A DNA stretch of 29,842 nucleotides, taken from Chara braunii (lineage: Eukaryota > Streptophyta > Charophyceae > Charales > Characeae). The stretch's first letter is position 1; each line of letters begins with the position of its first letter. The notes beneath the pieces were generated by a model. The model did no database searches and was not told the DNA's origin. It saw nothing but the letters and a program-made list of their open reading frames with translations. The stretch is taken from the NCBI GenBank assembly GCA_003427395.1, contig BFEA01000013.1, positions 5,070,213-5,100,054 on the forward strand. The letters run 5' to 3'. Below are positions 21,165-29,842 of this stretch, piece after piece. The position numbers and the translations under genes were made by a program.

Positions 21165-22383
21165 CTCTTCTTCAAGATAGTTGACTTGTTCTTCAAGTCG
21201 TTGGATCGCTCTTTCCCGCTCGCTCTTCTCTTTGATAACCTTCGTCTTTTCCGACATCAGGCTCTGAATCTGTTCGACAAGCTGCCATTCCTGGGTCGTC
21301 GGTTTCCCAGCAACGGCTTCAGTCCCGACGACAGGTACGGCAATGACCGCGGAACGAGGTGCACCAGAGGTAGGTGCGCTTGTCCCGTTGACACGGGTGG
21401 AAGACGCGTTGGCCGGGGCTCCGATTGGGGCGGAAGCGGGAGCCGGAACTTCCTCTTCCTCCTCGGCGTCTTCCTCCAAGCTCTCCGCAGACAGTGTACT
21501 ATCCTCTGCATGGACCGCATTCTCCTGTGCATGAGCAGTCGGAGCGCCCGCCTTCTTCTTCGGCTCGACACCCAGCTCGCTCGACGATTTGATCTTTTCT
21601 CCCTTCTGGGTAGAAGAATCTTTAAGCGCAGAGTTCAATCCAAGACCACTGCACATAACCCCCTTCTCCTCGCATTCTTCGTGGTAGACGACTTTCAAAG
21701 CAGGCGGACCGAGAGAGAGCGCGGAAGACGGCCTTTCGACAGGGGGTGCAATGCCTGGCGGAGCGAAACCCGGCGGAGGGGGAGACCCTGGGGGGGTGTC
21801 GCAGGCCATCCCAGAACCCTCCGAGTTACCGACGGAAGGCGGCGACTTGGACACAACGCTGACAACACATTTGGAAGTGATTTCCGCCGCCAGTACGGAG
21901 GCAGCAGAGCAATACTGCTGATGGATGAATGCGGACCCTTTTCTCTGCGAGGAGAAGGATACACTGTCATCCTTTGCACCAACGTAGCGTCTATACACTC
22001 TGGTGGTTTCCTCCCGCGGTGTATGTCGAGCGGATTGCACGACTCGTCTAGTGACCACGCGTGCTTCCCTGGGATTAGTCGCCGCCGAGTTCAAGCTCCA
22101 TCTCCTCTGCACGCGCGGACTCAGGTGCCCATCAAGGGGCTCCTCTGCGGCATGATAGGCCGCAGCTCTCATAGCCGCCATTCTCCGTTCTCTCTCTAGA
22201 TCCCTGCTGTTGTACTGCCTCTCGCTCCTTTCGAACCGGCTCCCTCCTGCGAACAGATTGCGGCTGCTGCCCTGATGATGCAACGGCGGGAAATCGTAGT
22301 CGAAACCTCCTGCAATGACCCCTCGGCTCGCCTGACTCCACGACTGCCGTCTCTGGTGATGCATCTGATTCTGCGACGAACTG

Positions 22384-22416
<33 letters not shown>

Positions 22417-23780
22417 CTCTCCATCATCGTCATGTACGGCCGTCGCCCAACGCCTCCGCTCCCTACTACCTCGATGGCGGGCCATTTTCGACTGCTGCAT
22501 TCACCGCCCCCTTGAAACCGCCGCCTACCACCGTCGATGGTGCCATCCATCGGTGGCGCCACCCTTCTCCGCCCGTTCACCATCACGTCTGTGTCCATTG
22601 GTACAGGCATAGCCTTCCGCTGTTGAGACCCACAGACTCGAGCGGACGATGTCTTCCGAAGCTGCTGATTGTGCTGCGGCAACTGTGAGTGGTGGCGCAG
22701 CTGCGCCTGCTGTTGCTGAACGTCCACTCCCAGTATCACTTCGTCTTGACCGAAGGACCATTGCGCTGACGTCGAGTGATGCCTCCGATGGTGGCCATGG
22801 TCGCCCGAGGACGCCGCAGAAATCGTCGTGGCATCGTCATATTCGTCATCCTCGTCGTCCTCTCCGTCTCCGCGCCCCACGTTGATTTGCACCGATTCGT
22901 CGGATAAACTCCGCTGATGCTGCTTCTCACACGACGATAGCTTCTCCCCTGCCCCTTTGCCGCCCTGCCCGAACCCGTCTGCCATGGACGATTCTTGCTC
23001 CTCTCCTCGGCCGAAAGAAGACGGAGATGGGGTCGCTATGCCAGGAGGTAAGGATCGACGCGACCTGTTACTGTGCGATGACGACAACGGTAATGATCCG
23101 GAATCGCCCGGGCGACAGCCGCCGCCAGACGCTGAAGAGGCTAGTGCTCCCACGGACGAAGCGGCTGCCGCGCCGCAGCAGCAACTGCTCTGTTGAGCCG
23201 AAGGCGTCGACGACGAAGACGACGGTGGTGATGGCGTGGAAGACGACATCACGTTATATGAGCTCTGCCTCTTCAACTTCCCATCGTCACCTCCCCGTTG
23301 ATCACCGCCCATAGTCGAATACGGCGGCATAGCCGCGAGGGACCCCTGCCTCTTCAGCTTGTTGTCATCCCCTCCACGCTGGTCCCCTCCGCTCATCGAA
23401 TATGACATCGTCGACAGAGAGCCCTGCCTCTTCAGCTTACCGTCATCCGTTCCTCCACGCCGATCCATGGCGCCGGCCGAATACGACAACGACGACGTTG
23501 ACGTGCCATTTCCCGACGACCCGATCTCGCCGCCACGTGCTTCGATATGCCCCCCTCCTCCCGTGAACATACCCCCTTGATCGAACTTAGAGCCGCAGCC
23601 GTTACTACGACTGGCGACAATACCCCCCGGTCTCCACCCACCTACCTGGACCTCCAACCTTCGCTCCTTAATTGCCGCTTCTGAAGCCATCGCTATCAGA
23701 CTTCTATACTTCACGGATCGCGCCTGCTCTGCCGCCGGATCGGAGGGTACTTTTCGAACCAAGGTGGCAGCGACCGCCAT
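21165..23780 (-). CDS. Exon 1 of a large low-complexity coiled-coil protein, family not recognised
   Basis: This exon gives 872 residues from ATG at 23780 to the donor GAG|GTGTGT, with GT at 21164-21163 (phase 0). The open frame extends upstream through a TTG at 23792 to a stop near 23843, so the first Met is at 23780. Its context is weak (T at -3). Met31 at 23690 has G at -3 and G at +4 and may be the true start. Order of parts: Gly/Ser-rich N-terminus; three copies of a 26-27-residue repeat (about residues 102-178), each with KLKRQ(G/S)S; Ser-rich segments; an acidic stretch; a CAG-encoded polyQ run (about 455-467); Arg-rich sequence with many R-x-x-S sites; a Pro-rich stretch; an EED/EEEEE acidic cluster; then an amphipathic helix over the last 45 residues. 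There is no signal peptide or membrane segment. The composition suggests a cytosolic scaffold or cytoskeleton-linked protein, but that is inference. The reading frame and length argue strongly for a real exon. Confidence 0.85.
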
Positions 23781-24954
23781 ACAACCAACCAAGAGGAGAA
23801 CGAGTGCACCAAGGGGAGAGCGACCCGAGTCTCGCCTGCCTCAACGCTCGGATAGACAGACACACTTACGAGACCGACGCTTCTGTTCGCAAAGATTCAC
23901 CAAGAAGCCGGAGGCGTAAGCAATCGCAGACAACGCACCACAAATACAGACATTCAGACAAGGCAAAAAGAAGCGATCCAGAGCCAAACGCAAACCGAAA
24001 ACTCGCTCCACTACTCAACGCATGCACAAAAGACAAAAAAATATAGCTGTGTACTTTTCCACGTTCTAGGGGAAGAGAATGAATACAGACATTCATACAA
24101 GGCAAAAAGAACGGATCCAGAGCCAAACGAAAACCGAAAATATGGCTATCTATATTTCCACATTCTAGAGGAAGAGTCATTCTCACTTTGCGCACTTGGT
24201 GAGTAATGGAGCGAGGCCCGTATGCAAAAAAATCACAGGAATATGGTGGTGTATCCTCCCGCGATTTGTTGCAAGATTCATTTTCATTTTGCATATTTTT
24301 ATTTTGCGTTTTGGTGATGTACTAGCCAGTATACGCAGAAAAGAGCGAAAGTATGGCTTCATAGCTTTCCATGGCCCCATTGTGTGTGTGTGTGTGTGTG
24401 TTGTCAGCTCGCTATACACTACACAAAAAAAAGCATGACTGTGCCAGGCCGTTTCGTCAGACTTTCACTGACTCACCAGAGGAGAGAGAGAGATTAAGAG
24501 AGAGAGATTACTCAAGCTCACAGGCGAACCGGGAAACGACCGGCGAACACGGACGATGGCATCCCCAGTGTACCACAATCGTGATCATCACCATGATCTT
24601 CATCCGAGAAACTGCCTCCCGCTCAAGCTCACAGGCCGCCTCTCTCCCACATACTCACAGACAAGAGCTTCCCTCTAGTACCACCATCATCAACGATGTC
24701 AAGGGAAACCAAAAAAAAAAAACAACGAAGAACAAGAAGAGATCCACTCAAGCAGACCGTAATGGCTCCGACCGTCTATCTCGAGGAAGGGAATGCGAGA
24801 GACAGCCGGGCTGAAGTTGAGATGGTGACGTGAACATTTGAGCTGACGGCGGCAGGAGTCAAGAGAGGAGCATGATCGTGCACACTGTTGCAAAAAAAGG
24901 AATGATTCGCGCGAAGGCTGGACGTTGCCTCTCAGCAGAGGAACAAGCAGGGGC

Positions 24955-24956
<2 letters not shown>
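23781..24956. other. 5' flank of the coiled-coil gene
   Basis: It contains the probable 5' UTR, MITE copy 2 and its duplicated flank, a (GT)n run at 24380-24400, GA-rich sequence at 24480-24510 and an A run at 24711-24722. I find no convincing TATA box, so the transcription start is unknown. Confidence 0.5.
24002..24225. mobile_element. Related MITE, copy 2, split by an internal duplication
   Basis: The left end has CTCGCTCCACTACTC plus GCATGCACAAAAG. The right end (24201-24225) has GAGTAATGGAGCGAGGCCCG. The core CCACGTTCTAG(G)GGAAGAG is present twice (about 24058 and 24158) and inverted relative to copy 1. Between the cores lies a duplicate of the flank from 23949-24000 (ACATTCA.ACAAGGCAAAAAG at 23949 and 24087). 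This suggests a flank-plus-MITE duplication followed by loss of half of each MITE. Confidence 0.6.

Positions 24957-24994
<38 letters not shown>
24957..24994. repeat. (AG)n microsatellite
   Basis: About 18 AG units next to SINE copy B. It marks the border of the 283-bp duplication. Confidence 0.9.
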
Positions 24995-24995
<1 letters not shown>

Positions 24996-25029
24996 CGGCC
25001 GTGACAAGGGATAAAGAAGATCGGATGTC

Positions 25030-25204
25030 TTTTTTTGTTTTTTTTGGAACGCGAGACGGCCTTTTGATATCATGATTGAACTGACCAATCCCAGGTAATT
25101 GAGAATTGTTTTATTCTGTTTATCTGACTGTGTCTAGATTCAAACTTGGGTCTGTATTTCAACACAGTTCATGGCTGTAACAGCTGAGCTAGGCCCGTTG
25201 GTCA
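25030..25204 (-). mobile_element. tRNA-derived SINE, copy B
   Basis: This copy is the same family as 1345-1527. Minus strand: GGGCCTAGCTCAGCTG head, B box-like AAGTTTGAATCTAG, ACAGAATAAAACAATTCTC, AATTACCTGGG, CAGTTCAATCATGATATC, then AAAAGGCCGTCTCGCGTTCC and an A-rich tail (25045-25030). A short GTCTTT repeat at 25027-25032 and 25206-25211 may be its target-site duplication, but it is too short to be sure. It lies in the 5' flank of the coiled-coil gene. Confidence 0.8.
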
Positions 25205-25640
25205 CGTCTTTCTCTCATGTATAACCAACATGACAACATACACGAGCATGTCAACACACACAAACACAAAGAACGGAGAACCTGAGGAGAAGGACGGGAC
25301 TCCATGGGACCAGGGTGTGTGTGTGCGTGTGAAAGAGAGAGAGAGAGAGAGAGGGAGAGGGTCATGGAACTGACCCCAGGTAATTGAGAACTGTTTTATT
25401 CTGTTTATCTTACTGCATCTCGATTCGAACTTGGGTAAGTATTTCAACAGTCCATGGCTGCACCAACTGAGCTAGGCCCGTTGGTCACATTTCCTTTTCT
25501 GATGTATAACCGACATGACAACATCCACGAGCATGACAACACACACAAACACAGAAGGGAGAACCTGAAGAGAAGGACGGGACTCACCAGGCTGTGTGTG
25601 TGCGTATGCGATAGAGAGAGAGAGGATGGAGAGAGAGGAT
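25060..25640. repeat. Tandem duplication, period 283 bp (SINE + GT/GA tract)
   Basis: Each unit has SINE sequence, then GCCCGTTGGTCAC, a block with ATGTATAACC and GACATGACAACAT, then GAGAAGGACGGGACTC, a (GT)n tract and a (GA)n tract. GCCCGTTGG starts at 25193 and 25476. GA tracts lie at 24957-24994, about 25330-25352 and 25613-25640, at the unit borders, and may have promoted the duplication. Confidence 0.8.
25366..25488 (-). mobile_element. tRNA-derived SINE, copy C, 3'-truncated within a tandem duplication
   Basis: The head GGGCCTAGCTCAGTTGGTGC has the best A box (TAGCTCAGTTGG), and the B box is AAGTTCGAATCGAG. The body ends at CCTGGGGTCAGTTCCATGA, so GATATC and the tail are missing. It lies 283 bp from copy B together with a copy of B's flank, so it arose by tandem duplication rather than a separate insertion. 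Confidence 0.78.
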
Positions 25641-25914
25641 CATCGAAGGGCGGGAGTGCTTTCTGACTTCCTCTCCGTCGCTTTTCTTTGTTTAACATAC
25701 CATCAGCCTTAGACATGGGTGATTTCAAGGTTCGCGAAAAGGTTTCTTTACGTGCTAGGAGAGATAGGGAATGCAGTGGCGTAAAGCCCACAGCGTAAAG
25801 GAGTTGTGGACTGAGGAAGAGCACGACCTATGTCCCGCTCGGGGGCAAGGGGTGGTGGAGGGCGTTCCTCCGCAACAGCGGGCTGCTTGCGCAAGGCAGC
25901 GCGGTAGGGATAAG

Positions 25915-26076
25915 ACACGTGGCGTGGGCGGGAAAGACACGCCGAGCATCCCGTGATCTTCCCCCTGTCCCCGGACAGACTACGGCTTCCCGGTACGAGG
26001 AGGCGATCGCCATCCGCCTCGTGGCCCACGTGTCGCCTGACTGTTTGGGTGCTGCCACGTCAGACAGTAAACGTCA
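25915..26076. promoter_or_regulatory. Cluster of ACGT-core motifs (G-box, ABRE-like, TGACG pair)
   Basis: ACACGTGGC (25915-25923) and CACGTG (26027-26032) are G-box/ABRE-type motifs of plant bZIP and bHLH factors. On the minus strand TGACGTTTACTGTCTGACGT (26076-26057) has two TGACG elements 14 bp apart, close to the as-1 layout, though as-1 has 12-bp spacing. The cluster lies 2.1-2.3 kb upstream of the ATG of the coiled-coil gene, so linkage is uncertain. Confidence 0.35.
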
Positions 26077-26775
26077 TTCCCAGTTGCCCAGGAAAGGGAC
26101 ATGGGATGATCGCCTGAAATGGAGATGCTAAAATTATCTCTGCGCGAGGAGGAGGTGGAGGAGGAGGTGGAGGAGGAGGAGAAGGGGGAGGAGGAAGGGG
26201 GGCAGGATAACGACGAGAAGGAGAGGAAAGACGTGCCGGGCCATCGCTAGGGCTGCGGATTGCCATGGGTGACAGAGTCGTGGAGCGCCGTTGTTCGTCT
26301 CCTTGTCGTCCCTGCCTTCCGCAACGTTGTCCATGTGCTTCGTCCTTCCATCCATCTACATCAATGAAAATGGTCGATGGATAAATCAGAAGGATCGAGG
26401 AGAAGCTAAAAGGACGGAAGGGGATCCGTACATCTCCGAGAGAGACAAAAGTCTGGAAGTTAATACCTGGCGGATGAGACACTTCGCACTCGTGGATCCG
26501 AAAAAAAAAAAACGGGATCAAAAGATCAACCAATCAATCATTCAAAAAGGGAGTCGGATGGCAGACCAGCACTTTCAGGGCGTACTCGCAGAAGCACTGT
26601 CTTAAGGGTATCCGACCACATTCACGGCCAAACCTGGATGCTTCTGGCCGCAATTCCGTCCAGTGAGTAAAATAGTTGTAATGCGAGTATGCCCTCAGGT
26701 GGCCCGGTAAATCGTTGACATACGGATCTACGGCATTATTTCAATACGGAGGATGGCAAACGAGAGACGAGACGT

Positions 26776-26783
26776 TATATAAG
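26776..26783 (+). promoter_or_regulatory. TATA-like box
   Basis: TATATAAG is followed by GC-rich then C/T-rich sequence. Downstream, an open frame (26919-27380) encodes an Ala/Arg/Glu/Gln-rich helix (RIQELEQQLCRQGERW) but has no ATG near its start. The open frame begins at GTG or as an internal exon, so a gene here is unproven. Confidence 0.3.
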
Positions 26784-27824
26784 TCGCCGCCCCTCCCACC
26801 TACATTCCTGCCGAATTTTACTCTACCGCGGCCCACCAAGCTGGCCACCCGCCCGCGGAACAACTTGCTTCTCTGCGTGCATCGAACTTGATTCCTCGTG
26901 CGGTACAAGGCGAAATAATCCACCAGAAAGACGCTCTACTTCCAAGTGTCGACAAGTGCGGAGGCACTACTCCGCCCTGCACGCAACGCACTCCAGCGCA
27001 GCCAGCGGGTGGTGGAAAATCAAGCTAGAGCTCTCCTCCGCGTTCCTAGCAAGAAGGAGCGGGCGCTAGCCGAGGAGGCGGAGGGGGAGCTGGCCCGAGC
27101 TCAGAGCGACCACAAGAACAGAGTACTTGGCTGGCGACTCGGCGAAGATAGAATGAGGAGGCCCATTCAGTCGCTGACGGATCGGATTCAGGAACTGGAA
27201 CAACAACTGTGCCGGCAGGGAGAGAGGTGGGCGGTAACACACAGGGAGGGAAGGAGAAGGGAGAGCGTGGAGAGAAAGGGAGGAGAGGGACGGTGCGTGG
27301 CAAACGAGTGGAAATATGATGGTGAAGGGTATGTTGGAGGAGCAAGGAATGGCGAGAGGCGGCAGCGGCAGAGGTCGTGAACATAACGCCAGGCAACCCG
27401 ATCGGAGAAACGTCACTCAAAGCCTTGGCCGATAGCGACTTGGTGCTCGAGCACGAATCAAAGCAACGACGAGAGAATGGGCTGGGAGTCACCAAGAGCG
27501 GGAAGGCGACGACTTAACTGCCCGGTGAAAAGGAGGAGACGCCAGGAGAGAGGAAAGCGGGGTGGAGACAATGTTGGGAAGCGCGTCAGATACCCACAGA
27601 TTTTATTTCACAGTAAATGAAAAATGGACATACGTACTCTTTCGATCGCTCATCCCGAAGGAGCCCATAGCTGATCGCGATCGAGAAAACCGAAGCGGTC
27701 GCGACGGGGCAAGAACGCAGCTGCGGCCTACTTCCCAACCACAGTTGATGGATTAAGGGAACAAAGATCAATACTCAATCATCCACCACCACCACCACCA
27801 CACCGCGCAGCCGGCACCAGGATG

Positions 27825-27825
<1 letters not shown>

Positions 27826-27884
<59 letters not shown>
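27826..27884. repeat. (CT)n microsatellite
   Basis: About 29 CT units. A short ACC run lies upstream at 27783-27801. Confidence 0.95.
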
Positions 27885-27890
<6 letters not shown>

Positions 27891-28472
27891 AACCACCGCC
27901 CGTCCCGCCTCGCCTGTCTCTTTCGTCAGTCCCTACGGAAGGATGGTTGAAGGAAGCACGGAGAGCTAGAGAATCAACTAGAAAAGAGAGAATTTTTTTG
28001 AGAACAATTTCTCAAGGGCGACGAAGACCTGATCAGGTGGTGCCTGCGGCTCCTCCAGCCCTTCCGCTTCCTCTTCCTACTTCCGCTGCACCGCGAACCG
28101 ATCCGGCCAAAACCACCACGACCCTATTCCACCACCAGCACCACCAGCACCATGCGATCACCTCCACACTCCACCACTCCACCGTACGCACAGAGCGCAG
28201 TAACCTCCCTTACGTATATCGGGGCTCCAATTTCAGCCTGGTCGCCAATATCTGGCCTGCTCCGGCGGGTGATCCGCTGGTCAGTGCTCGGGGCCAGAAA
28301 CAGCGAGGCGTAACCAGCCGAGACGGAAGTCACAGAGACGCGCGTACAGGTCAGCCCTTGCCGCCAAAACGACAGAGACACTTGGACTTTGCCTGGCATG
28401 GCAATCGTACAGACAGGACAGAACCTGCGTGTCAGTACGTCCGGAATTCTCGAAACTAACCACCACCACAGT

Positions 28473-28515
28473 CGCCTCTCCGTGTACACTGGACGCCTCT
28501 CCGTGTACACTGGAC
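28473..28515. repeat. Tandem 21-bp duplication
   Basis: CGCCTCTCCGTGTACACTGG occurs twice in a row. Confidence 0.9.
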
Positions 28516-29764
28516 CACCTTCCCGACGAGCGACACCACTGCTGTTGTCAGCTCAGCCCACTCATGGGCAGTGAGCAGGTATATCCGCTTCTGTGTTGCT
28601 AGACGCTGATGCCTTGATATCTTACGGTCAACAATAGAACCAAGTATCCGGGGAAGTGGGACCTCTCTGCCGCACATAGCCTTCATGCAGCTGTCGAACC
28701 CCGGCAAAACAAAAAAGAAACCAGCGGAGGCCGGGGGCGGGGGCGAGGGCGCGGGAAAGAGCCGAAGAATCGAATGCTACCCGCCAAAAGCAGACATCGG
28801 GGTCGGCGCGGAAGACCAGGCCGGACCCGCGGGAACTGGCTTTTGCGGGAATTGGACAAATTTGTCCTTTTGCGTCTTTCCTTTTCTTCCCATTGGACTC
28901 GTGGCCCCGTTTTCCTAAAATAAAATACTTGTTCGTTTTCATTGGACAGGAGTCCCCTCACAAAAGTACGACAAGCGGGCGCGGGAAACAGAACAGAGAA
29001 CAAATGACCGTAAAAAGCAAGGCATGCCGCATCAGCGCGCCCCCGTTCGAATTTCAAATCAAATGAGCCCTGCGTAGCCCTACTCAATCTAGTTCCACGT
29101 TTACCACCGTCGATTGCGCAGATCAATGGCCCAAAATCACTGGTTTCCTCGACAGGACCAACCCCAAGCCCCTTCTCCTTCGGGCCGATGAGTCTGTTTT
29201 TACTTCTTTTTTTTTGGGGAATTATAACTTTTATTGCAAATATGGATAGAGGCCGGGAATCTGGGGCTATTACCCAGTTTAGGCTTGTGCTGGAAACCGG
29301 GTCCAGGGTCCAGGAGGTATCCAATCTAAAAACAGTCGTTCTAAATAAAACTCATGGAATCTGAATAGTCTTCCTAGTGTTCGCAGCCCGTCAGGGCTGC
29401 GTTTTCCCCCCCTGAGATTTTCAATGTCACTCAGATTTCAACGTCGGTGGTTGTCGGGAGGGTGGGCATTTTGAGGTTTTGGGGCTTTCAAGGGCCAGGA
29501 ACGCGAAGGACCGGTAGCTCCCCGTAGGAGGCCGAGGAGGCCGCGGTCCTTAAGCCTTTTCCGAAAATTGAAACGGTGCGGGTACACTCGTCTCGAATAG
29601 CAGATTTCCTCGAGTAGAAAACGTACACCTTGTATTTGAANACAACATGTACCCTTTCTNTTCAGATTTCCAAAAGNAAAANNNNTNNNNTNCNANNNNA
29701 NTNNNTTTTTTTTTNGAGGTCAGCGCCTGCCCTTGTGCTCCCCGCTACTGACATGCTGCATGCT

Positions 29765-29768
<4 letters not shown>

Positions 29769-29842
<74 letters not shown>
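29769..29842. repeat. (CT)n microsatellite running off the window
   Basis: At least 37 CT units continue to the last base. They are preceded by CATGCTGCATGCTGCAGG and by N-rich sequence (29641-29715). Confidence 0.95.

Larger units (their letters stand above)
26077..29768. other. Region without a supported gene
   Basis: A GGA-rich block at 26146-26200 gives false polyproline or polyglycine frames. 27060-27380 is purine-rich on the plus strand. Around 29215-29245 the minus strand shows GCAATAAAAGTTATAATTCC followed by CC and nine A residues, which looks like an mRNA 3' end. That could be a gene terminus or a processed retrocopy, but no coding sequence upstream supports it. N bases lie at 29641-29715. 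Confidence 0.5.

Noticed and set aside
21018-22199. 393-codon plus-strand frame opposite exon 1
   Set aside because: It is a shadow of the codon-biased exon on the other strand. Its Arg-rich product shows no domain and the minus frame is more than twice as long.
23781-23792. Start of the coiled-coil protein at 23792
   Set aside because: The codon there is TTG. The first ATG in frame is at 23780.
25366-25488. Functional tRNA gene
   Set aside because: The A and B boxes are present but no acceptor stem closes, and the sequence continues into a shared SINE body.
26060-26533. 157-codon minus frame with polyproline
   Set aside because: The proline run comes from a GGA-rich simple repeat. The rest has no domain character or splice support.
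26946-27380. 144-codon plus-strand helical frame as a complete gene
   Set aside because: The first codon is GTG and the first in-frame ATG is about 70 codons in. Only an internal exon is possible, so it is noted under the TATA-like box and not called as a CDS.
29215-29245. Processed gene retrocopy on the minus strand (AATAAA plus A9)
   Set aside because: No coding sequence upstream and no target-site duplication could be found, so it is kept only as a note.
28683-29324. 213-codon minus-strand open frame
   Set aside because: It starts at TTG, contains no Met at all, ends in Arg/Pro-rich low complexity and shows no recognisable motif.

Overview
The window looks like nuclear DNA of a plant-lineage eukaryote with a repeat-rich genome, most likely a streptophyte green alga (Chara-like). 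That placement is inference. The support is: spliceosomal introns with GT..AG borders; a U2 snRNA copy with plant-like features; an L1-type LINE with a C-terminal RVT zinc knuckle, as in plant LINEs; tRNA-derived SINEs; long (CT)n/(GA)n microsatellites; and assembly gaps. I see no bacterial operon, rRNA, CRISPR array or intact tRNA gene.

One host gene dominates and lies on the minus strand. Exon 1 (21165-23780) encodes 872 residues of low-complexity sequence (Gly/Ser-rich, polyQ, acidic) ending in a coiled coil. It splices across a 13.6-kb intron to a 65-nt exon (7517-7581), then across a 0.9-kb intron to a 550-nt exon (6055-6604) with a proline run. Splice phases match at each junction, and the coiled-coil heptad register runs unbroken through both. 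A candidate terminal exon with a stop codon lies at 3471-3548 and gives a closed frame of 1102 aa. I do not recognise the protein family. A second candidate exon (638-835) may belong to this or another minus-strand gene.

The giant intron carries most of the mobile DNA. A LINE at 13275-18252 lies antisense to the gene, flanked by a 10-bp repeat and damaged by two frameshifts and one amber codon. A 3'-truncated U2 snRNA retrocopy (18976-19058) has a poly(A) tail and an 8-bp target-site duplication. There is also a foldback MITE (20629-20765), a 24-nt-arm hairpin (9159-9213), a G-rich minisatellite around a 195-base gap, and several local tandem duplications.

Region by region: 1-637 holds tandem repeats and G-rich sequence; 836-3470 holds a SINE with target-site duplication and duplicated segments; 3549-6054 is intronic; 7582-21164 is the giant intron; 23781-26100 is the 5' flank of the main gene, with a second MITE, two SINE copies in a tandem duplication and a cluster of ACGT motifs; 26100-29842 has no gene I can support, but has two long (CT)n tracts.

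I found no obviously new biological system. The strongest observations are the unbroken coiled coil encoded across a 13.6-kb transposon-filled intron, the U2 retrocopy cut exactly at the edge of a stem, and the frequent local tandem duplications, several with unit lengths of 171-187 bp.
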